DNA of 64,000 bases. It comes from CAMPJU01 sp036675265. GTDB taxonomy: Bacteria > Pseudomonadota > Gammaproteobacteria > Xanthomonadales > Xanthomonadaceae. Every line of letters starts with the position of its first letter. Within the stretch, counting starts at the first letter, position 1. The translations under genes were made by a program, and so were the position numbers. Where the stretch lies: positions 1 through 64,000 of the forward strand of contig JAKFFJ010000028.1 in assembly GCA_036675265.1 (NCBI GenBank). Direction: 5' to 3'. A model generated the notes under the pieces. That model worked only from the letters and a program-made list of their open reading frames with translations. It searched no databases and had not been told where the DNA came from. This document shows positions 25,005 through 35,584 of the stretch, in pieces.

Positions 25005-25948
25005 CCGCCGGCGAACCGGTCGGTCGCTTCCAGCAGGGCGTGGGCATTCTCGGCCTCGAACGCGGAGTGCCCCGAAGCGGGATTGATCACCAGCGCCGCC
25101 TTCGGCCATGCCTTGTGCAGTTCCCAGGCGCTGCGGATCGGGCAGACGACGTCGTAGCGGCCGTGGACGATGACCCCCGGGATGTCGGCGATGCGGTGGA
25201 CGTCCCGCAACAACTGGTCCTCGACCTCGAAGAAGCCGCCGTTGACGAAGTAATGGTTCTCGATCCGGGCGAATGCGAGCGCGAACTTCGCGTCCTCGTG
25301 GCCGGTGACGAAATCCGCGTCGACGTGCAGGAAGCTGGTGGCGCCTTCCCAGACGCTCCAGGCGCGCGCGGCCGCAAGGCGCGTGGCTTCGTCGTCCGAG
25401 GTCAGGCGCCGGTGGTACGCGCTGATCAGGTCGTGGCGCTCCACTTCGGGGATGGCGCCGAGGTAGTGTTCCCATGCGTCGGGGAACAGGTTCGATGCCC
25501 CTTCCTGGTAGAACCACTCCAGTTCCCAGCGACGCAGCATGAAGATGCCGCGCAGCACGAGTTCGGTGACCTGCCGCGGGTGCGCCTCGGCGTAGGCGAG
25601 CGCGAGGGTCGAGCCCCAGCTGCCGCCGAACACCTGCCAGCGGTCGATGCCCAGGTGCACGCGCAGCTTCTCGATGTCCTCCACCAGGTGCCACGTGGTG
25701 TTGTCCACCAGGTCCGCATGCGGTGTCGAACGTCCCGCGCCGCGCTGGTCGAACAGCACGATCCGGTACTTCGCCGGGTCGTGGAAGCGCCGCATCTTGG
25801 CACTGCAGCCGCCACCGGGGCCGCCATGCAGCATCACGACCGGCTTGCCGCCGGGATTGCCGCACTGCTCGTAGTACAGCGCGTGGCGCCCGTCGACCTG
25901 CAGGGTCCCGGTGTCGTAGGGCTCGATGTCTGGATAAAGCGTTCGCAC
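25001..25948 (-). CDS. pip: Proline iminopeptidase
   Basis: This alpha/beta hydrolase removes N-terminal proline from peptides (family S33). The 315-residue protein has the oxyanion segment LHGGPGGG, DQRGAGRS, the nucleophile elbow GGSWGSTLALAY and the late His in ASGHSAFE. The start is GTG 25948, preceded by a strong GGAGGAG ribosome binding site. Length matches the single-chain bacterial family. Confidence 0.95.
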   Translation of the reverse strand: MRTLYPDIEPYDTGTLQVDGRHALYYEQCGNPGGKPVVMLHGGPGGGCSAKMRRFHDPAKYRIVLFDQRGAGRSTPHADLVDNTTWHLVEDIEKLRVHLGIDRWQVFGGSWGSTLALAYAEAHPRQVTELVLRGIFMLRRWELEWFYQEGASNLFPDAWEHYLGAIPEVERHDLISAYHRRLTSDDEATRLAAARAWSVWEGATSFLHVDADFVTGHEDAKFALAFARIENHYFVNGGFFEVEDQLLRDVHRIADIPGVIVHGRYDVVCPIRSAWELHKAWPKAALVINPASGHSAFEAENAHALLEATDRFAGG

Positions 25949-25986
25949 GGTGGCTCCTCCGGATGGGGGGTCGAGGATGCGCGGCG

Positions 25987-26814
25987 CTAGCCGCACAGGC
26001 AACCCGCGGTGACGCGGTCGCGGCCTTCGAGGTCCCGCGCGGTGGCGACGCCGGCCAATCCGGCCTCGAGGAACAGCGCGCGGACCGCCGCGCCCTGTTC
26101 CCAACCGTGCTCGACCAGCAACCAGGCGCCCGGCAGCAGGTGGCGAGGTGCGCCGCCGGCGATCTCGCGGATGGCGTCCAGCCCGTCGTGTCCGGACACC
26201 AGTGCGGCGCGCGGTTCGTGCCGCAGGTCGCCTTCCGACAGGTGCGGGTCGCCCTCCGCGATGTAGGGCGGGTTGCTGGCGACCAGGTCGAAGCGCGTGT
26301 CGCCCACGGCGTGCCACCAGTGGCCGCGCGCGAACGCGACGTTGCCGAGGCCGAGCCGCGCCGCGTTGGCGCGCGCGACGTCCAGCGCATCCCCACTCGC
26401 ATCCGTCGCCAGCACCGACGCCATCGGCCTTGCGCGCGCCAGCGCCAGCGCGACCGCACCGCTGCCGGTGCCCAGGTCCGCGGCGCGCGACGGCCGGTCC
26501 ACCGGGAGCCGGTCCAGCGCCAGGTCCACCAGCAGTTCCGTTTCGGGCCGCGGGACCAGCGTGGCCGGCGACACGTCCAGGTCGAGGTCGTGGAAGCCGC
26601 GACGGCCGGTGAGGTAGGCGACGGGCACGCCCGCGCGCCGGCGCTCGACCAGGCCCGAGAACCGGGCGGCCAGGGCGGGCGCCAGGACGTCGTCGCCGTG
26701 CGCGTAGAGCCAGCCGCGCCCGCGTCCCAGGACATGCGCCAGCAGGACCTCCGCATCGCCCGGTTCCAGCTGTCCGCGCGCCTCGCGCAACGCTGCTTCC
26801 ACGCTGGGTGGCAT
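25987..26814 (-). CDS. prmC: Release factor glutamine methyltransferase
   Basis: PrmC methylates the Gln of the GGQ motif in RF1 and RF2. The 275-residue protein has an N-terminal helical release-factor-binding domain. The SAM-binding ADLGTGSGAVALALA and the substrate motif SNPPYI follow. The start chosen is ATG 26814 (MPPSVEAALREAR); the frame continues to 26859 without support. Its substrate gene prfA is at 9039. Confidence 0.95.
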   Translation of the reverse strand: MPPSVEAALREARGQLEPGDAEVLLAHVLGRGRGWLYAHGDDVLAPALAARFSGLVERRRAGVPVAYLTGRRGFHDLDLDVSPATLVPRPETELLVDLALDRLPVDRPSRAADLGTGSGAVALALARARPMASVLATDASGDALDVARANAARLGLGNVAFARGHWWHAVGDTRFDLVASNPPYIAEGDPHLSEGDLRHEPRAALVSGHDGLDAIREIAGGAPRHLLPGAWLLVEHGWEQGAAVRALFLEAGLAGVATARDLEGRDRVTAGCLCG

Positions 26815-26928
26815 GCGACCTGGCTCTCCATTCAGCGCGGCTCCGCGACGGACGCGCATCGTACGCGACGCCTTCCGGCCAACGTCCGGCGCCCACGCCC
26901 CGCTGACGACGGCCTAACGGGTGACGCG

Positions 26929-26980
26929 ATAGCCTGTAGCTATCGATGCAATGAAAACTATCGATTTTCATTTATCGATA
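26929..26980 (+). promoter_or_regulatory. OxyR-type operator and palindrome cluster upstream of ahpC
   Basis: ATAG-N7-CTAT (26929-26943) is a perfect OxyR half-operator. One helical period later (26951-26965) ATGA-N7-CGAT is a degraded second half. The segment ATGAAAA-N7-TTTTCAT (26951-26971) is a separate 7-bp inverted repeat, and TATCGAT occurs three times (26941, 26959, 26973). The cluster lies 57-108 nt before the ahpC ATG; oxyR is in the same locus. Confidence 0.65.
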
Positions 26981-27036
26981 GGCAGGCCTAACCTGTCCGG
27001 ACTTTCCCCCCACCCCGACCACGAGGAACCCCCGCG

Positions 27037-27600
27037 ATGTCCCTGATCAACACCGAAATCAAGCCGTTCAAGGCCCAGGCCTTCCAGGACGGCAAGTTCC
27101 GCGAAGTCACCGAGGCCGACCTGAAGGGCAAGTGGTCCGTGGTGTTCTTCTACCCGGCCGACTTCACCTTCGTCTGCCCGACCGAGCTCGAGGACCTGGC
27201 GGGCAAGTACGACGAGCTCAAGAAGATGGGCGTGGAGGTCTACAGCGTCTCGACCGACACCCATTTCTCGCACAAGGCCTGGCACGACACTTCCGAAGCC
27301 ATCAAGAAGATCCGCTACACCATGATCGGCGACCCGACCGGCACGATCAGCACCAACTTCGAAGTGCTGCGCCCGGGCCAGGGCCTGGCCGACCGGGGCA
27401 CCTTCGTCATCGACCCGGACGGCATCATCCAGGCGATGGAAGTCACCGCCGAGGGCATCGGCCGCGACGCCGACGACCTGGTGCGCAAGGTCAAGGCCGC
27501 GCAGTACGTCGCTTCGCATCCGGGCGAGGTCTGCCCCGCCAAGTGGAAGGAAGGCGAGAAGACCCTCAAGCCGTCGCTGGACCTGGTCGGCAAGATCTGA
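27037..27600 (+). CDS. ahpC: Alkyl hydroperoxide reductase subunit C (peroxiredoxin)
   Basis: AhpC is the typical 2-Cys peroxiredoxin that scavenges hydrogen peroxide and organic peroxides. The 187-residue protein has the peroxidatic Cys47 in FTFVCPTE and the resolving Cys166 in GEVCPAKW, matching E. coli numbering. The ribosome binding site is GAGGAA. It heads an ahpC-ahpF-oxyR cluster behind an OxyR-type operator, so peroxide induction is likely. Confidence 0.98.
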   Translation: MSLINTEIKPFKAQAFQDGKFREVTEADLKGKWSVVFFYPADFTFVCPTELEDLAGKYDELKKMGVEVYSVSTDTHFSHKAWHDTSEAIKKIRYTMIGDPTGTISTNFEVLRPGQGLADRGTFVIDPDGIIQAMEVTAEGIGRDADDLVRKVKAAQYVASHPGEVCPAKWKEGEKTLKPSLDLVGKI

Positions 27601-27613
27601 CGCGACACCGCGA

Positions 27614-27636
27614 CCGGGCGGCCCAGCGCCGCCCGG
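27614..27636 (+). terminator. Hairpin between ahpC and ahpF (partial terminator)
   Basis: A perfect 9-bp stem CCGGGCGGC/GCCGCCCGG with a 5-nt loop begins 13 nt after the ahpC stop. A run of six T residues comes only 20 nt later (27657-27662). It could reduce read-through so that ahpC is expressed above ahpF, or stabilise the ahpC 3' end. Confidence 0.5.
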
Positions 27637-27682
27637 ACCGCGTGCTCCCTCCCCCCTTTTTTCCACGGACCACGGCACCCCC

Positions 27683-29317
27683 ATGCTCGACACCGACCTC
27701 CGCAACCAGTTGCAGGCCTACCTCGAAAAGCTCCGGCAGCCGATCGAGCTCGTCGCCTCGCTCGATGGTGGCGACAGCTCTCGCGAGCTCGAAGCCCTGC
27801 TCCAGGACATCGCGACGATGTCCGACAAGATCAGTTATCGCCGGGACGACGACGCGTCCGCGCGCAAGCCGTCGTTCGGCATCGTGCGCGCGGGCACCGA
27901 CATCGACGTGCGCTTCGCCGGGATCCCGCTGGGCCACGAGTTCACCTCGCTGGTGCTTGCGCTGCTGTGGGTCGGCGGGCATCCGCCGAAGATCGACGAC
28001 GCGACTGCAGACCAGGTCCGCGACCTCGAAAGCGGGTCGCCCGACGGCAAGTTCCGTTTCGAGACCTACATGTCGCTCTCGTGCCAGAGCTGCCCGGACA
28101 CGGTGCAGGCGCTGAACCTGATGAGCGTCGTCAACCCGAACATCCAGCACGTCGCCATCGACGGCGCGCTGTACCAGGACGAGGTCGAGGCGCGCGAGGT
28201 CATGTCCGTGCCCACGATCTTCCTCAACGGAAAGCCCTTCGACCAGGGCCGCATGACCGTCGAACAGATCCTCGCGAAGCTCGACACGGGCGCCGCCGCG
28301 CGCGCGGCCGGCGAGATCGCGAAGAAGGACCCCTTCGACATGCTCGTCATCGGCGGCGGCCCCGCCGGTGCCGCCGCGGCGATCTACGCCGCGCGCAAGG
28401 GCATCCGCACGGGCATCGCGGCCGAGCGCTTCGGCGGCCAGGTGCTGGACACCCTGTCGATCGAGAACTTCGTGTCCGTGTCGTACACCGAGGGCCCGAA
28501 GCTCGCCACGGCGCTCGAGCAGCACGTGCACGACTACGAGGTCGACGTGATGAACCTCCAGCGCGCCACGGGCCTGGTGCCCGCGCGCGAGCCGGGCGGC
28601 CTGATCGAGGTGAAACTCGAGAACGGCGCGTCGCTCAGGTCGCGCTCGGTCGTGCTGTCCACCGGCGCGCGCTGGCGCCAGCTCGGCGTGCCCGGCGAGG
28701 ACCAGTACCGCAACAAGGGCGTGGCCTATTGCCCGCACTGCGACGGCCCGCTGTACAAGGGCAAGCGCGTGGCGGTGGTCGGCGGCGGCAACTCGGGCGT
28801 GGAGGCGGCCATCGACCTGGCGGGCATCGTCGAGCACGTGACCCTGATCGAGTTCGACCACCAGCTGCGCGCCGACGACGTGTTGCAGCGCAAGCTGCGC
28901 AGCCTGTCGAACGTGGACGTGGTGGTGTCGGCGCGCACGACCGAGGTCACCGGCGACGGCCAGCGCGTGGACGGGCTCCTCTACGAAGACCGCAAGTCCG
29001 GGGACGTCCGGCGGATCGACCTGGCCGGCGTGTTCGTCCAGATCGGCCTGCTGCCCAACACCGAGTGGCTCAAGGGCGTGGTGGAACTGAGTCCGCGCGG
29101 GGAGATCGTAATCGACGAGCGCGGCGGCACTTCGCTGCCGGGCGTGTTCGCCGCAGGCGACGCGACGACCGTGCCCTACAAGCAGATCGTGATCGCGATG
29201 GGCGCGGGCTGCACCGCGTCGCTCAGCGCCTTCGACTACCTGATTCGCTCTCCGGACGCCAGCGCGCTCGATGTCAGCACCTCCGCGCCCGGCGAAGCAC
29301 GGGCCGCGGCGGCCTGA
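27683..29317 (+). CDS. ahpF: Alkyl hydroperoxide reductase subunit F
   Basis: AhpF passes electrons from NADH to AhpC. The 544-residue flavoprotein has an N-terminal double thioredoxin-like domain with the redox pair SCQSC (about residues 132-135). A thioredoxin-reductase-like part follows with FAD motif VIGGGPAG, redox pair YCPHCD and NADH motif VVGGGNSG. It is about 20 residues longer than usual because of an Ala-rich C-terminal tail (APGEARAAAA). No strong ribosome binding site is visible. Confidence 0.97.
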   Translation: MLDTDLRNQLQAYLEKLRQPIELVASLDGGDSSRELEALLQDIATMSDKISYRRDDDASARKPSFGIVRAGTDIDVRFAGIPLGHEFTSLVLALLWVGGHPPKIDDATADQVRDLESGSPDGKFRFETYMSLSCQSCPDTVQALNLMSVVNPNIQHVAIDGALYQDEVEAREVMSVPTIFLNGKPFDQGRMTVEQILAKLDTGAAARAAGEIAKKDPFDMLVIGGGPAGAAAAIYAARKGIRTGIAAERFGGQVLDTLSIENFVSVSYTEGPKLATALEQHVHDYEVDVMNLQRATGLVPAREPGGLIEVKLENGASLRSRSVVLSTGARWRQLGVPGEDQYRNKGVAYCPHCDGPLYKGKRVAVVGGGNSGVEAAIDLAGIVEHVTLIEFDHQLRADDVLQRKLRSLSNVDVVVSARTTEVTGDGQRVDGLLYEDRKSGDVRRIDLAGVFVQIGLLPNTEWLKGVVELSPRGEIVIDERGGTSLPGVFAAGDATTVPYKQIVIAMGAGCTASLSAFDYLIRSPDASALDVSTSAPGEARAAAA

Positions 29318-29327
29318 CCCCCGGCCC

Positions 29328-30254
29328 ATGAACCTGCGCGACCTGAAATACCTGGTGGCGCTGGCCGACCACCGGCACTTCGGGCGCGCGGCGGAGGCGA
29401 GCTTCGTCAGCCAGCCAACCCTCTCCACGCAGATCCGCAAGCTGGAGGAGGAACTGGGCGTGCCGCTGGTGGAGCGCGCGCCGCGCCGGGTGATGCTGAC
29501 GCCGGTCGGCGCCGACATCGCCGAGCGCGCGCGCAAGGTCATCGCCGATGTCGAGCAGATGGGCGAGATCGCGCGGCGCAGCATGGACCCCGAAGCGGGC
29601 ACGGTGCGGCTGGGCCTGTTCCCGACACTCGCGCCCTACCTGCTGCCGCACGTGCTGCCGGGGATTCGGCGCAGGTTCCCGCGGCTGGAACTGCTGCTGG
29701 TGGAGGAGAAGACCGACCAGGTGCTCGCGCGCCTGCGCGACGGGCGCCTGGACGCAGGCATCCTCGCGCTGCCACTGCACGACGAGCAGTTGCACGTCGA
29801 GCCGCTGTTCGACGAACCGTTCGTGCTGGCGGTGCCGCGTGCGCACGAACTCGCCTCGCGCGCATCGGTCCCGGTGTCCGGTCTCGACGACCGCCACCTG
29901 CTGCTGCTGGAGGAAGGCCATTGCCTGCGCGACCAGGCGCTGGCGGTCTGCCGCCTGGCCGGTGCCGACGAACGCGACGGCTTTCGCGCCACGTCGCTGG
30001 AAACGCTGCGCCAGATGGTCGCCGCCGGTGTCGGCATCACGCTGCTGCCGGTGCTCGCCGTGCAGCCACCCGTGCCGCCCTCGCCCGACATCGCGCTCGT
30101 GCCGTTCCGCCGCCCCGCCCCGCACCGCCGGATCGCGATGGCGTGGCGTCGCAGTTCCGCGATGGACGGGTTCCTGCGCAAGCTCGCCACGGAATTCCGC
30201 CGGCTGCCGCCGGACCTGCTGAAACCCGCGCCGGGCCGGGGCGCCGCCCATTGA
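29328..30254 (+). CDS. oxyR: Hydrogen peroxide-inducible transcription activator OxyR
   Basis: A LysR-type regulator with an N-terminal winged helix-turn-helix (residues 1-60, MNLRDLKYLVALADHRHFGRA at the start) and a redox-sensing effector domain. The disulfide-forming cysteines fall at residues 199 and 208 (GHCLRDQALAVC), the same numbers as E. coli OxyR. The 308-residue gene starts 11 nt after ahpF and is likely in the same operon, giving autoregulation through the ahpC operator. Confidence 0.97.
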   Translation: MNLRDLKYLVALADHRHFGRAAEASFVSQPTLSTQIRKLEEELGVPLVERAPRRVMLTPVGADIAERARKVIADVEQMGEIARRSMDPEAGTVRLGLFPTLAPYLLPHVLPGIRRRFPRLELLLVEEKTDQVLARLRDGRLDAGILALPLHDEQLHVEPLFDEPFVLAVPRAHELASRASVPVSGLDDRHLLLLEEGHCLRDQALAVCRLAGADERDGFRATSLETLRQMVAAGVGITLLPVLAVQPPVPPSPDIALVPFRRPAPHRRIAMAWRRSSAMDGFLRKLATEFRRLPPDLLKPAPGRGAAH

Positions 30255-30261
30255 CCCGGGC

Positions 30262-30846
30262 TCAGGCGCCGGTGCCCACCGGGCACGCCACGCCGGTGCC
30301 GCCGATGCCGCAGTAGCCCCCGGGATTCCGCGACAGGTACTGCTGGTGTGCCTGCTCCGCGTAGTGGAAGGGCGGTGCGGGATACACGATCTCCGTGGTG
30401 ATCGCGCCGAAGCCCGCGCCGGTCAGCCGCGCCTGGTAGGCGTCCCGGCTGGCCAGCGCCGCCGCGTGCTGCGCGGGCGTCGTGCAATGGACCACGGAGC
30501 GGTATTGGCTGCCGACGTCGTTGCCCTGGCGCATGCCCTGCGTCGGATCGTGGCCCTCCCAGAACAGCTGCAGCAGGCGCTCGAACGACACCACCGCCGG
30601 GTCATGCACCACCAGCACCACTTCCGCATGGCCGGTGCGCCCCTCGCAGACCTCCCGGTACGTCGGGTCCGGCGTGCTGCCACCGGCGTAGCCGGCGGCG
30701 GTGACGTGCACGCCCGGCTCGCGCCAGAACATCCGCTCGGCGCCCCAGAAGCAGCCCATCCCGAAGTGGACGCGTTCCATGCCCGGGGTGTCGCCGCGCA
30801 GCGGGCGGCCGTTCACGTGGTGCGGTTCGGTCAACGGCATCGGCAT
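30262..30846 (-). CDS. msrA: Peptide methionine sulfoxide reductase MsrA
   Basis: MsrA reduces the S epimer of methionine sulfoxide in proteins. The 194-residue protein has the catalytic GCFWG with Cys32, the family segment GYAGGSTPDPTY and two C-terminal candidate resolving cysteines (GGYCGIGG and ACPVG). It converges on oxyR with 7 nt between stops, completing an oxidative-stress block. MsrB lies separately at 41233. A second in-frame ATG is at 30840. Confidence 0.96.
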   Translation of the reverse strand: MPMPLTEPHHVNGRPLRGDTPGMERVHFGMGCFWGAERMFWREPGVHVTAAGYAGGSTPDPTYREVCEGRTGHAEVVLVVHDPAVVSFERLLQLFWEGHDPTQGMRQGNDVGSQYRSVVHCTTPAQHAAALASRDAYQARLTGAGFGAITTEIVYPAPPFHYAEQAHQQYLSRNPGGYCGIGGTGVACPVGTGA

Positions 30847-30874
30847 GGCACGGCTCGCGGGTCGGCGGGCCAGC

Positions 30875-33136
30875 TTATGCCGCTTCGCCTCCGGCGTCCG
30901 TGGAGACCTCGACGCGATTGCGGCCGCCCCGCTTGGCCGCGTACAGCGCGCGGTCGGCCCGCTCGACCGCCGCGTCCGGATCGCGCTCGTGCATCCGCCG
31001 GGTGGCGACGCCGACGCTCACCGTCATCCGCAGCGACTGTCCGTTGCACTCGAGCACCTGCTGCTCGATCGCGCCGCGGATGCGCTCGGCGATCGGCACC
31101 GCGCCGGCGAGGTCGCGCCCAGGCAGCAGCACCAGGAACTCCTCGCCGCCGTAGCGACCGAGCGTGTCGCCCGGTCGCAGGCTGTTGCGCATCGTCTCGG
31201 ACAAGGCGCGCAGGCATTCGTCGCCGGACGCATGGCCGTGCGTGTCGTTGATGGCCTTGAAGTGGTCCATGTCCACGAACAGCACCGCGACCGGCGCCTG
31301 CCGCTCCCAGGCCTGCGCGAAGCTGGCCGACAGGCACTGGTCGATGGCGCGCCGGTTGAGGGTGCCGGTCAGCGAATCGAGTTCCGCCGACCGTCGCAGG
31401 TGCAGCGCGGCGGCCGCCTCGTCCGCATGCACCACCGCCATGCGGCCGAACTCGGACGCCAGGGCGAGTTCGTCGTGGCTGAACCCCCTGGCCTCGTCGC
31501 GTTCGAGCAGCAGCACGCCCCAGCCGGGCGACGCGATCGGCAGCGGCACCACCGCGTGCAGGCGGCCCAGTGGCGCCGCCTCATCACCCGCCGGGGTGCC
31601 CGCCACCGTCCCGGCACGCCCGGCGACCGGCGTCTCGGCGGTGGCCAGCGGGAGTTGCAGCGGCGCCTGGGTCCGCGCCAGGCCCTTCATCATGCCCACC
31701 CGGTCGGCGAGCAGCGCCGTGACGTGCGGCCGGCGCGTTTCCGGTTCGGCCATCAGCACGTCCTGGCCATGCCAGCCGTGCGCCACCACGCCCGCGGAAC
31801 GCAGGCGCAGCAGCGGAACGAGGTGCCGCAGGACCGCCTCGAACGCCGCCTGCTCCATCTCGCCTGGTGCCCGTTCACGCAGCCCCTGCTGCAGGGCCCG
31901 TGCGAGCGATGCGCGCCCCGCCTCGCGCCGGAGCCGGCGCTCGGAATCGTCGCGCGCCAGCCGGTCGCGTTCCCGCGCGGTGCGGTATTCGGTGATGCGG
32001 CCGGTGAGTCCGATCGCCAGCACCACGGCGCACCCGATCAGTGCCAGCTGGTAGCCGTGCCGGATCCAGAAGCCGTCGCTGCCGAATCCGCGCATCGCCA
32101 TTTCATGCAGCGTGCCGGCCACCACCAGCATGGCCTGCATCGACAGCAGCGCGACGGGCACGCCGGGCCAGGCGCCCCGTCGCAGTGCCACGACGGTGCA
32201 TGCCATGCAGCCGAAGGCGGACAGCTCCCAGCCAATCGTGGCGCCCCACTGCAACCACTCGCGCCCGGTGTCCAGGTTGAGCAGGCACACGGCCGCCAGC
32301 CCGAGCAGTGCGCCCGTCAGCCCGCGCAGGACGCGTCGCAGGCGGGGCGCCCGCTCGTCGACCGAGGCATAGCGCTGCATGACCAGCAGCGCCGACGCGC
32401 CCGTCAGCAGGATCAGCGTCCAGATCCCGGCCATCCGCCAGGCACCGAACCAGCGCAGCCACGGCAGCGTGTACAGGTGTCCGTTGAGCGAGAGCAGGAC
32501 GGCCAGCGACGCCAGCAGGAACCCCGCCAGTGCCAGGAACGCCCGGTCGCGCGACGCGGCGAACAGCGATAGCGCGATCGCGATCAGCACGCCGAGGCAC
32601 GCGTACAGGGCACCCGCCAATGCGATGGCGCGGTTTTCCAGCCGGATCGCGGCGTCGCGGCTCATGACCCGTGGCCAGAGCGTGCGCGGCGCGTCGGCGG
32701 CGACGGCCAGGTCCAGCGTGCGCGGGCCGGACCAACCCGCCGGCAAGGTGAAACTGAAGGAGCCCGGGAGCAGGCCCGCTTCGCGGCGCGGCGCGAAGAA
32801 GTCGCGCACCTCGCCGTGCCATGTCCCCGATTCGAGGCGCAAGGCGAGGCTGTCGCGCTCCAGGCGCACCACCCAGGGGGGATCCCCCGGCAACGCATCC
32901 GGCAGGACGACGTGCAACCGGACCCGCACGTCCCCAGGGCCCGGGATCAGCACGCCGCGGCCACCGTCGACGAGCCGGGCGGACTTCCCGCCGTCCAGGA
33001 GCGCCAGGCGCACCGGCAGCGACGCCGCGGCAGGTGCATCGGCGCCGGGCCGGGCAGCCGGCTGCGGCATGCCCGCCATCGCGGCCGATGCCAGCACCCA
33101 GACCATCGCCCCGCGACACGTCACCCCAAGCCGCAT
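30875..33136 (-). CDS. Membrane diguanylate cyclase with 7TM-DISM sensor
   Basis: The 753-residue protein probably makes cyclic di-GMP. A signal peptide and a periplasmic beta-rich 7TMR-DISM sensor (about 30-170) are followed by seven hydrophobic segments (about 185-400), a GAF-like region and a C-terminal GGDEF domain. The active-site GGEEF begins at residue 663 and an inhibitory I-site RPGD stands five residues before it, so product feedback is expected. ATG 33136 has a GGAGGGG ribosome binding site. The ligand is unknown. Confidence 0.9.
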   Translation of the reverse strand: MRLGVTCRGAMVWVLASAAMAGMPQPAARPGADAPAAASLPVRLALLDGGKSARLVDGGRGVLIPGPGDVRVRLHVVLPDALPGDPPWVVRLERDSLALRLESGTWHGEVRDFFAPRREAGLLPGSFSFTLPAGWSGPRTLDLAVAADAPRTLWPRVMSRDAAIRLENRAIALAGALYACLGVLIAIALSLFAASRDRAFLALAGFLLASLAVLLSLNGHLYTLPWLRWFGAWRMAGIWTLILLTGASALLVMQRYASVDERAPRLRRVLRGLTGALLGLAAVCLLNLDTGREWLQWGATIGWELSAFGCMACTVVALRRGAWPGVPVALLSMQAMLVVAGTLHEMAMRGFGSDGFWIRHGYQLALIGCAVVLAIGLTGRITEYRTARERDRLARDDSERRLRREAGRASLARALQQGLRERAPGEMEQAAFEAVLRHLVPLLRLRSAGVVAHGWHGQDVLMAEPETRRPHVTALLADRVGMMKGLARTQAPLQLPLATAETPVAGRAGTVAGTPAGDEAAPLGRLHAVVPLPIASPGWGVLLLERDEARGFSHDELALASEFGRMAVVHADEAAAALHLRRSAELDSLTGTLNRRAIDQCLSASFAQAWERQAPVAVLFVDMDHFKAINDTHGHASGDECLRALSETMRNSLRPGDTLGRYGGEEFLVLLPGRDLAGAVPIAERIRGAIEQQVLECNGQSLRMTVSVGVATRRMHERDPDAAVERADRALYAAKRGGRNRVEVSTDAGGEAA

Positions 33137-33185
33137 GCGCGCTCCCCTCCGCCCGCGGTCGCCCGGAGCATACGCCCGCAACCGC

Positions 33186-33191
33186 TACACT
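33186..33191 (+). promoter_or_regulatory. Putative -10 element of glnS
   Basis: TACACT lies 31 nt before the glnS ATG in the gap divergent from the diguanylate cyclase gene. No clear -35 is visible. Confidence 0.35.
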
Positions 33192-33222
33192 GGACGCCGC
33201 ACCTCGCCTGTCCAGCCTCCGC

Positions 33223-34989
<1,767 letters not shown>

Positions 34990-34991
34990 CG

Positions 34992-35576
34992 ATGGGCATG
35001 CTCAAGGCACAGCTGCACCTGACGCTGCCCGTCTGGATCCACGACGCGGTCGATGCCGCGCGCCCCTACCCGTCCGACGAGGACAAGGTCGGCCTGGCGA
35101 TCGCGCTCTCGCGGCACAACGTGGAAGCCCGCAGCGGCGGGCCGTTCGGCGCGGCGGTCTTCGGCCCCGGCGACCGGCTGGTGTCGGTCGGCGTCAACCG
35201 GGTGTTGCCGCAGGCGTGTTCGGTGGCGCACGCCGAGACGATGGCGATCATGCTCGCGCAGCAAAGGGCGCAGCGATCGCGCCTGAACATCGACGATGCG
35301 ACCGGCGAACGCGCCGGGGCCTTCGTGCTCGCGACCTCCGCGCAACCCTGCTGCCAGTGCTACGGCGCGATGTTCTGGGCCGGCATCGACCGGCTGCTGA
35401 TCGGTGCGCGCAGCGAGGACGTGATGACCCTCACCGCGTTCGATGAAGGCCCGCTGCCGGCCGACTGGACCGGCGAACTGGAACGCCGCGGCATCGCCGT
35501 CGCGCGCGACCTGCTGCGCGACCAGGCCCGCGACGTCCTGCGCGCCTACGGCGAGCAGGGCGGCGCGACCTACTGA
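34992..35576 (+). CDS. Cytidine/deoxycytidylate-type nucleoside deaminase family protein
   Basis: A 194-residue zinc-dependent deaminase-fold protein. The zinc ligands and catalytic Glu appear in VAHAETMAI and in QPCCQCYGAMFW. The family covers guanine, cytosine and tRNA adenosine deaminases; FGAAVFGPGD resembles guanine-deaminase-like members, but the substrate is not settled. It starts 2 nt after the glnS stop and precedes rlmM by 8 nt, so the three are probably one operon. Confidence 0.82.
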   Translation: MGMLKAQLHLTLPVWIHDAVDAARPYPSDEDKVGLAIALSRHNVEARSGGPFGAAVFGPGDRLVSVGVNRVLPQACSVAHAETMAIMLAQQRAQRSRLNIDDATGERAGAFVLATSAQPCCQCYGAMFWAGIDRLLIGARSEDVMTLTAFDEGPLPADWTGELERRGIAVARDLLRDQARDVLRAYGEQGGATY

Positions 35577-35584
35577 GCGCGACG

